This document shows, piece by piece, positions 1-5,519 of a stretch of 13,338 nt of DNA (the stretch's first letter is position 1; each line of letters begins with the position of its first letter). This DNA comes from JAWWBG01 sp033721095. GTDB lineage: Bacteria; Actinomycetota; Nitriliruptoria; Nitriliruptorales; Nitriliruptoraceae. The notes under the pieces were generated by a model that had not been told where the DNA came from, did no database searches, and saw nothing but the letters and a program-made list of their open reading frames with translations. The translations under genes and the position numbers were made by a program. Location of the stretch: assembly GCA_033721095.1 (NCBI GenBank), contig JAWWBG010000054.1:1-13338 (forward strand), given 5' to 3'.

Positions 1-288
1 ACTGAAGGGCGAGGACGGGTCGACGGCGATGATCGCAACGGTACGGCCGGCTTCGCGCAGCCGTGACGCGAGGCTGTTTGCCAAGGTGGACTTGCCCACG
101 CCGGGCGAGCCCGTCACGCCGATGACCCGGGCCGATCCCGTCGCGGGCCAGAGACCACTGATCAGCTCCCGCAGCGAGGCGGGTGAGCCGTCCTCGACCA
201 TCGTGAGGGCTCGGGCAAGGGCCCGGCGGTCACCCGCAAGGACGCCGTCGACGAGCGCTGGGCCAGCCAGGTCGGTGACCGAGATCAG
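1..288 (-). CDS. meaB: MeaB/ArgK-type GTPase, chaperone of methylmalonyl-CoA mutase (partial, N-terminal 96 residues)
   Basis: The minus-strand frame encodes the N-terminus of a G3E-family P-loop GTPase and runs off the window at base 1. It shows the helical leader typical of MeaB (GDRRALARALTMVEDG, about residues 19-34), then the Walker A motif GVTGSPGVGKST near residues 56-67, then VAIIAVDPSSP, a MeaB/ArgK signature. In the family, MeaB protects and reactivates the B12-dependent methylmalonyl-CoA mutase using GTP. The start is unusual: the frame has no ATG, GTG or TTG for at least 110 bases upstream, and the first ATG (199-201) would remove the conserved leader. I place the start at CTG 288-286, which overlaps the thiolase stop as CTGA; GAGG lies at 293-296. 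ATC at 285-283 is an alternative with better spacing. Family assignment is firm, the start is not. The neighbouring thiolase and the divergent epimerase support the role. Confidence 0.85.
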   Translation of the reverse strand, partial: MISVTDLAGPALVDGVLAGDRRALARALTMVEDGSPASLRELISGLWPATGSARVIGVTGSPGVGKSTLANSLASRLREAGRTVAIIAVDPSSPFS

Positions 289-1472
289 GCAACCTCGACG
301 ATGACCGCGTCGCCTTGGCCGCCGCCGCCACAGAGTGCGGCGCCGCCGATGCCGCCACCGCGGTTTCGCAGTGCGTTGATGAGCGTCACGACGATCCGGG
401 CTCCGGTGCAGCCGATGGGGTGTCCGAGCGCCACGGCACCGCCATTGACGTTCACCTTTTCCTCGTCGAGCCCGAGGTCGTCCACCGCCGCGATGGCGAC
501 GGAGGCGAATGCCTCGTTGAACTCGTAGAGGTCGAGGGCCTTCGGGTCGACCCCGGCCTTGTCCGCAGCCACCTTGAGCGCATCACCGGGCTGGTTGAGG
601 AGCGACGGATCGGGGCCGGCAACCGTCCCCCAGGACTTGATGGTTGCCAGCGGCGTGGCACCCAGACGCTCAGCGGCCTCACGCGACGCCAGCACGAGGG
701 CTGCGCCACCGTCGGAGATCTGGCTGGCGTTGCCGGCCGTGATCGTCCCGTCCTTCGTGAAGGCTGCGCGCAGGCCTCCAAGGCTTTCGGCGGTCGTGCC
801 CGGGCGGATGCCCTCGTCGTTGTCCACAATGACCGGGTCACCCTTGCGCTGTGGCACCTCGACGTTGACGACCTCGTCCTCGAATGCCCCCTCCTTCCAG
901 GCGGCCGCGGCGCGCTCGTGCGACCGCGCCGACCATTCGTCCTGGCGCTCGCGGGTCATGCCCAGGCCCTTCGACTCCTGGTAGTTCTCGGTGGCCAGCC
1001 CCATCGCGCAGTTGTCGAAGGCGCAGGTCAGGCCGTCGTGCATCATGACGTCGACAAGCTCACCGTTGCCCATCCGGTAACCGAAGCGGGCCTTGTCGAG
1101 CACGTACGGGGCGTTGGTCATCGACTCCATGCCGCCGGCGACGACGACATCGAAGTCGCCGAGGCGGATCAGGCCGTCCGCACGACCGATCGCCGTCATG
1201 CCTGACAGGCAGACCTTGTTGATCGTCTCGGCCGCGATGCTCATGGAGATCCCGCCCTTGGTGGCGGCCTGGCGCGACGTGATCTGGCCGAGGCCCGCCT
1301 GCAGCACATGCCCCATGACCGTGTAGCCGACATCGTCGGGGCTGATCCCGGCCCGCTCGATGGCCGCCTCGATGGCGTGGCCGCCCAGGTCCATCGCGGA
1401 CAGCGAGGTGAAGCCCCCGCCGAACTTGCCGATGGGCGTACGGGCAAGGCCAATGACGACGGTCTCGGTCAC
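285..1472 (-). CDS. Acetyl-CoA C-acetyltransferase (thiolase II type)
   Basis: A 395-residue thiolase that condenses two acetyl-CoA to acetoacetyl-CoA or cleaves 3-ketoacyl-CoA. All catalytic elements are visible: nucleophilic Cys88 in KVCLSGM, NEAF at about 319-322, His351 in GHPIGCTGAR, and the second catalytic Cys381 in the glycine-rich C-terminal CGGGGQGD. Length matches the usual 390-395. Start choice: GTG at 1472 has GAGGA at 1480-1484 seven bases upstream, and the protein then begins VTETVVIGLARTPIG, aligning with family N-termini; an upstream GTG at 1499 would add nine residues without a good ribosome site. The stop overlaps the proposed meaB start, suggesting coupling. It is transcribed divergently from methylmalonyl-CoA epimerase. 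The exact substrate (acetoacetyl-CoA or longer chains) cannot be fixed from sequence, so no symbol is given. Confidence 0.95.
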   Translation of the reverse strand: MTETVVIGLARTPIGKFGGGFTSLSAMDLGGHAIEAAIERAGISPDDVGYTVMGHVLQAGLGQITSRQAATKGGISMSIAAETINKVCLSGMTAIGRADGLIRLGDFDVVVAGGMESMTNAPYVLDKARFGYRMGNGELVDVMMHDGLTCAFDNCAMGLATENYQESKGLGMTRERQDEWSARSHERAAAAWKEGAFEDEVVNVEVPQRKGDPVIVDNDEGIRPGTTAESLGGLRAAFTKDGTITAGNASQISDGGAALVLASREAAERLGATPLATIKSWGTVAGPDPSLLNQPGDALKVAADKAGVDPKALDLYEFNEAFASVAIAAVDDLGLDEEKVNVNGGAVALGHPIGCTGARIVVTLINALRNRGGGIGGAALCGGGGQGDAVIVEVA

Positions 1473-1479
1473 GATCTGT

Positions 1480-1484
1480 TCCTC
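1480..1484 (-). promoter_or_regulatory. Ribosome binding site deciding the thiolase start
   Basis: GAGGA on the minus strand lies seven bases before GTG 1472. It supports that start over the GTG at 1499. Confidence 0.65.
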
Positions 1485-1546
1485 GAACGATTTCACCACT
1501 CATCGTACGAGGATGCCGCCGGGTCGCCCGAACCCGCCCGGCCGGA

Positions 1547-1558
1547 CGCCAGCTGGCG
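1547..1558. repeat. 12-bp perfect palindrome in the divergent promoter region
   Basis: CGCCAGCTGGCG reads the same on both strands and lies almost exactly midway between the two divergent start codons. It could be a dimeric repressor site controlling both directions. In GC-rich DNA a 12-bp palindrome can arise by chance, so this is only a candidate operator. Confidence 0.3.
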
Positions 1559-1616
1559 CCGCCGCGGAATCTGGACGCCCGGGCCACAGGGTCTGCCCGA
1601 TACCGTGCCGCCAGCC

Positions 1617-1621
1617 AGGAG
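1617..1621 (+). promoter_or_regulatory. Ribosome binding site of the epimerase gene
   Basis: AGGAG lies seven bases before GTG 1629. It decides the start within a frame that stays open much further upstream. Confidence 0.7.
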
Positions 1622-1628
1622 AAACGCC

Positions 1629-2045
1629 GTGGACGTCACCCGGATCGACCAGATCGCCATCGCGGTCGAGGACCTGGACGAAGCGCTTGACCTGTGGAGG
1701 CGCGCCTTCGGCCTCGTCCCCGAGTATCGCGAACGTGTCGAGTCGGACGGGGTCGAGGAAGCGATGTTGAACGTGAACGGCGTGTACATCCAGCTGCTCC
1801 AGGCCACCCGCGAGGACTCGCCGATCGCCAGGTTCATCGCACGGAGCGGGCCCGGGCTCCATCACATCGGGTTCGGGGTCGACTCGGTCGCCGAAATGCT
1901 GGAGCACCTGCGCGACGAGGAGATCCGGCTCATCGACGAGGCGCCGCGACCGGGCGGCGGCGGCCACACCGTGGCGTTCGTGCACCCGAAGGGAACGAAC
2001 GGTGTCCTCGTGGAGTTGGTCGAGGACGGTCATCATGAGGGCTGA
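1629..2045 (+). CDS. mce: Methylmalonyl-CoA epimerase (VOC superfamily)
   Basis: A 138-residue glyoxalase-fold protein expected to interconvert (2R)- and (2S)-methylmalonyl-CoA, feeding the B12-dependent mutase in propionate metabolism. Epimerase hallmarks are YIQLLQATREDSPIARFI (about 53-70), GPGLHHIGFGV (74-84), FVHPKGTNGVLVELVE (117-132). The second and third metal ligands are present as His79 and Glu129. The first ligand, His in characterised epimerases (IDHIGIAV type), is Gln8 here (RIDQIAIAVEDLDEAL). Gln is the first metal ligand in human glyoxalase I, so activity may be kept. GTG 1629 is chosen for its AGGAG site and because the conserved domain starts immediately. Neighbouring thiolase and meaB support the assignment; in the actinobacteria I remember, epimerase sits next to thiolase. 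First gene of a three-gene plus-strand operon. Confidence 0.9.
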   Translation: MDVTRIDQIAIAVEDLDEALDLWRRAFGLVPEYRERVESDGVEEAMLNVNGVYIQLLQATREDSPIARFIARSGPGLHHIGFGVDSVAEMLEHLRDEEIRLIDEAPRPGGGGHTVAFVHPKGTNGVLVELVEDGHHEG

Positions 2046-2090
2046 GGCGCGCTGAGTAGCCTCGGCCCGGAGTCTTCGAGGACGGTTGCC

Positions 2091-2498
2091 GTGGGGTTCG
2101 CCGATCGCGTTCGCGCCTGGTTTCGCGGCGAGGGCAAGTCGGCTGCGCCGAGCCCGTCGACCGACAAGGCCACGCGTGCGGCGGCGCGCGAGCTCGAGGA
2201 GTTCGTGCGCACACGATCGGGCGTCGAGGGCTTCCTCGAGCCCAAGACCACCATCTACGCAATCACGCTGCTGTTGGTCGCCGGGGATGGCGAGTACCTG
2301 CGCCGACCCGTCGGTGGCCGCGACAAGGCACGCGACCTCTGCACCCGCCTGGGCATCCCGCTCTACGACGCCGCCCGGGTCGGCTACCCGAAGCGGATGC
2401 GCGACTGGGACCGCGGCATCCGCCGTGACGAGGTGTCGCTGGAAGACCTCCCGCCCTGGCCGGGTGAGGACGAGGAACGTCCCGGCGACGACGCATGA
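2091..2498 (+). CDS. Small conserved-looking protein of unknown function
   Basis: A 135-residue soluble protein that I cannot assign to a named family. It starts at GTG 2091, with GAGGA about eight bases upstream, and begins GFADRVRAWFRG. The N-terminal 40 residues are charged and probably flexible. The core, about 45-110, reads like a compact alpha/beta domain: FLEPKTTIYAITLLLVAGDG, then YLRRPVGGRDKARDLCTRLG, then a YPKRMRDWDRG stretch rich in basic and aromatic residues. The C-terminus is acidic (GEDEERPGDDA). No signal peptide or membrane segment. Its stop overlaps the next gene's start as ATGA, so it is probably co-translated with the dehydrogenase, and it follows the epimerase by 45 bases. 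A role tied to acyl-CoA or alcohol metabolism is possible only by context. Confidence 0.8.
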   Translation: MGFADRVRAWFRGEGKSAAPSPSTDKATRAAARELEEFVRTRSGVEGFLEPKTTIYAITLLLVAGDGEYLRRPVGGRDKARDLCTRLGIPLYDAARVGYPKRMRDWDRGIRRDEVSLEDLPPWPGEDEERPGDDA

Positions 2499-3556
2499 CC
2501 ATCCCGGACACCATGCTCGCGGCGCGGCTGCACGCCGCAGCAACGGGCGACGAGCCCGGGCGGGTGAGCGTCGACGAGGTCCCCGTTCCCACGCCGGGCC
2601 CGGGCCAGGTGCTCGTCGAGGTGGACGCGTGCGGGATCTGTGCCAGCGACCTGCACGTCGTCCAGGGCGTCACGCCCCACGGTGAGCTCCCGATGACCCT
2701 CGGCCACGAGGTCGCCGGCACGATCGCCGCGGCCGGCGAGGGCGTGTCGGGCTGGCTGCCCGGTGACCGCGTCGCCGTGGCCGCCGGCATCCCCTGCGGC
2801 GTGTGCGAGTACTGCACCGTCGGGCGGATCAACCTCTGCAACTGGCTCCAGGTGCCCGGTGTGAACGTCAATGGCGGACAGGCCGGCTACGTCGCGGTCG
2901 ACGAGCGGCTCCTGGTTCCGGTTCCGGGAGTCGTGCCCCTCGAACAGGCCGCGATCCTCACCGACGCGGTCGCGACCGCCTACCACGCCCTCAAGCGCGG
3001 CGGCGCTGGCGACGACACGGTCTGCGCCATCTTCGGGCTCGGCGGGCTCGGCATGCACGCCGTGCTGCTCGCCAAGCTCGCCGGGGCGACCGTGATCGGC
3101 GTCGACGTCGATCCCGTCAACCTCGAACGGGCGAAGGAATGGGGCGCCGACGAGGTCGTGGACGCCTCCGACGGCAAGCCTGCGCGGCACGTCCGCGAGC
3201 TGTCCGAGGGGGGCGTCGACCGCTCCTTCGAGTTCGTCGGGAGCCGGGACGCCAGCGACCAGGCCATCAAGAGCCTGCGCCGTGGCGGCCGGTGCACCAT
3301 CGTCGGCGTGTCCTCCGTCGAACGGCTCGAGACCATCTCGTTGGGGCTGTTCGTCGCCAACGAGCTCGAGGTCGTCGGTTCGTTCGGCTCGACCCAGCAG
3401 GATCTCAACGAGCTGATGGACCTCGTCGAGGCCGGACGGCTCGACCTCTCACGATCGATCACGCATCGGTGGGCGATCGAGGAGTTCGACCAGGCCTTGC
3501 ACGCACTCGAGACGCGTGAGGGCCACCCGATCCGGATGGTCGTCACGCACCGTTGA
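2495..3556 (+). CDS. Zinc-dependent medium-chain alcohol dehydrogenase family protein
   Basis: A 353-residue MDR-superfamily oxidoreductase. The N-terminal GroES-like domain holds catalytic zinc ligands Cys46 (DACGICASD) and His71-Glu72 (LGHEVAG), and a complete structural zinc lobe Cys101, Cys104, Cys107 and Cys115. The Rossmann domain has GLGGLG at 181-186, and Asp204 in VIGVDVD at the end of the second strand, which favours NAD(H) over NADP(H). ATG 2495 overlaps the preceding stop as ATGA, so translation is probably coupled. The substrate is unknown; the acyl-CoA gene context makes an alcohol or hydroxyacyl intermediate plausible, but this is inference. It ends the plus-strand block and converges on the cyclophilin gene 54 bases away. 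Confidence 0.92.
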   Translation: MTIPDTMLAARLHAAATGDEPGRVSVDEVPVPTPGPGQVLVEVDACGICASDLHVVQGVTPHGELPMTLGHEVAGTIAAAGEGVSGWLPGDRVAVAAGIPCGVCEYCTVGRINLCNWLQVPGVNVNGGQAGYVAVDERLLVPVPGVVPLEQAAILTDAVATAYHALKRGGAGDDTVCAIFGLGGLGMHAVLLAKLAGATVIGVDVDPVNLERAKEWGADEVVDASDGKPARHVRELSEGGVDRSFEFVGSRDASDQAIKSLRRGGRCTIVGVSSVERLETISLGLFVANELEVVGSFGSTQQDLNELMDLVEAGRLDLSRSITHRWAIEEFDQALHALETREGHPIRMVVTHR

Positions 3557-3568
3557 GCGACATCGCTG

Positions 3569-3581
3569 GCCGACGATCGGC
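3569..3581. terminator. Weak hairpin between convergent genes
   Basis: GCCGA and TCGGC form a 5-bp stem around a 3-base loop, in the 54-base gap between the convergent dehydrogenase and cyclophilin genes. No T-run follows in either direction, so a factor-independent terminator is doubtful. The location is the main argument. Confidence 0.2.
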
Positions 3582-3610
3582 ACGGCAACCGATCAGGACG
3601 CCCGCACCCG

Positions 3611-4120
3611 TCACTCGGTGGTGATGGTCACCGTGGTGATCACGACGTCCTCGACCGGTCGGTCACTGCGATCGGTCCTCGTGGTGGCAATGTCGTCGAC
3701 CACGTCCAACCCGTCGATGGCCTTGCCGAACACGTTGTACTGCGGTGGCAGGCCGTAGTCGGCGTGCATGATGAAGAACTGTGAGCCATTGGTGTTCGGG
3801 CCCGCATTGGCCATCGCCAGCGTGCCGCGCGCGTAGCGGTGGTTGCGGGCTGCCGCGAGCTCGTCGTCGAAGCGGTACCCGGGGCCGCCGGTCCCCGTGC
3901 CCGTCGGGTCGCCACCCTGGATCATGAAGCCTTCGATGACGCGGTGGAAGATCACGTTGTCGTAGAAGCCCTCGTTGGCGAGGAAGACGAAGTTGTTGAC
4001 CGTGTTCGGCGCCTCGTCGGCGAACAGGCGCACGGTGATGTCGCCCCTGTTGGTCGAGATCGTCGCGCGGTAGGTCGCCGACGGATCGATCGTCAACTCG
4101 GGCGGGCTGTTCCACTGCAT
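3611..4120 (-). CDS. Cyclophilin-type peptidyl-prolyl cis-trans isomerase, cytoplasmic
   Basis: A 169-residue protein that is essentially a single cyclophilin domain, catalysing cis-trans isomerisation of X-Pro bonds during folding. Active-site signatures are clear: FHRVIEGFMIQGGDPTGTG (about 58-76, catalytic Arg60), then GTLAMANAGPNTNGSQFFIM (99-118), then YNVFGKAIDGLDVVDDI. No signal peptide or membrane segment is present, so it should be cytoplasmic. ATG 4120 is preceded by AAGGA seven bases upstream. It lies 52 bases downstream of a second, membrane-anchored cyclophilin on the same strand, with closely matching motifs, suggesting an ancient tandem duplication. Last gene of the minus-strand run before the convergent dehydrogenase. 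Confidence 0.95.
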   Translation of the reverse strand: MQWNSPPELTIDPSATYRATISTNRGDITVRLFADEAPNTVNNFVFLANEGFYDNVIFHRVIEGFMIQGGDPTGTGTGGPGYRFDDELAAARNHRYARGTLAMANAGPNTNGSQFFIMHADYGLPPQYNVFGKAIDGLDVVDDIATTRTDRSDRPVEDVVITTVTITTE

Positions 4121-4172
4121 GTGCTGGTCCTTGGTGTGTCGGGATCGGGGACGTTCTGCCGCGGACCGGTCC

Positions 4173-5087
4173 TCACTCGGTCGCGGTGGGGTCGGATGTC
4201 GGTGATGGCGAGGCCGGCGTCTGTCCCGCCGTTGGGTAGATGCCCTCGGCCGGGCGCTCGATCTCGGTGATCGTGATCCCGGTGATCACGACGGGATTTG
4301 CGGCCAGCTCGGGGTTGTCGAGGCGGTACGGGCCAGCCGCGATGCGGTCGACGATGTCCAGGCCCGCGACCGTCCACCCGAACACCGTGTACAGCGGTGG
4401 GAGGCCGGCGGGCGTGAAGGTCGGCACCTGGCCCTGGACGATGAAGAACTGGGAGCCGACGGTGTTGGGCCCCGCATTGGCCGTCGCCAGCGCGCCGCGC
4501 GGATACCCACCGAACTCGGCGACGAGCGCCTCTGCCTGCTCGAGCTCGTCGTCGATGGTGTAGCCCGGGAAGGTTCCGCCGTCGCCGTGGCCCGTGCCGG
4601 TCGGGTCGCCACCCTGGATCATGAAGCCCTCCATGACCCGGTGGAACGGCGACCCGTCGTAGTAGCCGTCCCGTGCCAACGCCAGGAAGTTCTCGACCGT
4701 CGCCGGTGCGACCTGGGGGTCGAGGTGCACGACGATCTCGCCGCACGTCGTCTCGATTGCCACCTCGTAGACGACGTCCGGGTTGATCTCGGTTGTCGGC
4801 GGCTCGGCGTAGGGCGTGGCAGTCGAGGTCGGCCCGGCCGCCGGGTCGCAGGCCGCGGCAAACGACCCGGAGGGCAGCGCGCTGGGATCGGTCGGGAGCG
4901 ACGTCGGATCGTCGATGACCTCCGGCGTGTCGTCGCCACCGGCGAGCGCGAAGGTGAGGGTGCCGATCATCAGCACGACCACGACGATCACGATGACCCG
5001 GTTGCGGTTCGACTTGGCAACCGCCCGTTCGGCCTCGCGCTTGGCGCGGGCTCGTGCCAGCTGCTTCTCGTGCGTCTTCTTGCTCAT
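4173..5087 (-). CDS. Membrane-anchored extracytoplasmic cyclophilin-type peptidyl-prolyl isomerase
   Basis: A 304-residue protein with a basic Lys/Arg-rich N-terminus (1-30), one strongly hydrophobic helix (VIVIVVVVLMIGTLTFALAG, 31-50), an Asp/Pro/Ser/Thr linker to about residue 100, and a cyclophilin domain from about 104 to 278. Active-site motifs are FHRVMEGFMIQGGDPTGTG (Arg150) and GALATANAGPNTVGSQFFIV. The basic-then-hydrophobic order predicts an N-in, C-out topology, so the catalytic domain should face the cell wall side. A Pro/Ser/Thr-rich C-terminal tail resembles exported linkers. Cys80 in the linker and Cys115 in the domain could pair, but this is a guess. ATG 5087 follows the DUF1232 stop by nine bases, so the two are probably one transcript. 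Likely role: folding of secreted or wall proteins. Confidence 0.94.
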   Translation of the reverse strand: MSKKTHEKQLARARAKREAERAVAKSNRNRVIVIVVVVLMIGTLTFALAGGDDTPEVIDDPTSLPTDPSALPSGSFAAACDPAAGPTSTATPYAEPPTTEINPDVVYEVAIETTCGEIVVHLDPQVAPATVENFLALARDGYYDGSPFHRVMEGFMIQGGDPTGTGHGDGGTFPGYTIDDELEQAEALVAEFGGYPRGALATANAGPNTVGSQFFIVQGQVPTFTPAGLPPLYTVFGWTVAGLDIVDRIAAGPYRLDNPELAANPVVITGITITEIERPAEGIYPTAGQTPASPSPTSDPTATE

Positions 5088-5096
5088 GGTGGGTGC

Positions 5097-5519
5097 CTAT
5101 CGGATGCCGGCGACGACCAACAGGGCGGCAAAGCCCTCGTCGGTGCCATCCCAGTGCTCGGCCATCAGCTCGTGGCCAGCACTGCGGAAGAGGAAGCGGA
5201 TGGCCCGCACGACGATGAGGACGTCGTCGAACTGCCCGGCTCCGGGGATGAAGTCCGGGATGACGTCGATGGGAGACGCGACGTAGGCGACGGCTGCACC
5301 CGCGACGACCTTGCCCGTCCATGGCACGCGCGGATCACGGGCGAGGCGCCACAGCAGCTTGCCGACATCGGGCAGGAATCGGATGAGCTCGCGTCCGGCA
5401 CTGCGAACGTCGCGATCATCGGAGGTCGCGTTGCCATGGTCGCGATGACCGTTCGACGACGCGTTCGCGACGGCACCGTCCTCATCCCCGATGCCCGCCT
5501 GTGGCTCAGTCGTAGACAT
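5097..5519 (-). CDS. DUF1232 (YkvA-like) family protein
   Basis: A protein of about 140 residues with a disordered, polar N-terminus (1-40) and a DUF1232 domain at about 50-110. The domain signature is visible: RLARDPRVPWTGKVVAGAAV, then YVASPIDVIPDFIPGAGQFDD, then a hydrophobic helix VLIVVRAIRFLF. The family is usually described as small membrane-associated proteins with no established function. I chose ATG 5519, which overlaps the 3-hydroxyacyl-CoA dehydrogenase stop by 14 bases; an upstream GTG (5555) would extend it by 12 residues inside that gene. No strong ribosome site decides between them. Sitting between the dehydrogenase and the cyclophilin, it looks co-transcribed with both. Domain call is confident, start and role are not. 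Confidence 0.85.
   Translation of the reverse strand: MSTTEPQAGIGDEDGAVANASSNGHRDHGNATSDDRDVRSAGRELIRFLPDVGKLLWRLARDPRVPWTGKVVAGAAVAYVASPIDVIPDFIPGAGQFDDVLIVVRAIRFLFRSAGHELMAEHWDGTDEGFAALLVVAGIR

Larger units (their letters stand above)
1473..1628. promoter_or_regulatory. Divergent intergenic region between thiolase and epimerase genes
   Basis: These 156 bases separate divergent genes and must hold promoters in both directions. On the minus strand TACGAT (1502-1507) fits an actinobacterial -10 (TAnnnT) and would give a short leader before the thiolase ribosome site. On the plus strand TACCGT (1601-1606) is a possible -10 but sits very close to the epimerase ribosome site. I see no convincing -35 partner for either. 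Presence of promoters is inferred from gene layout; the individual boxes are guesses. Confidence 0.4.

Noticed and set aside
1500..2543. Long minus-strand open frame across the epimerase and unknown gene
   Set aside because: It covers two plus-strand genes with good ribosome sites; its translation looks like low-complexity antisense.
4163..4172. 10-bp palindrome GGACCGGTCC directly after the stop of the anchored cyclophilin
   Set aside because: It has no room for a loop with a useful stem and no T-run, so it is not a terminator; a chance palindrome is likely.
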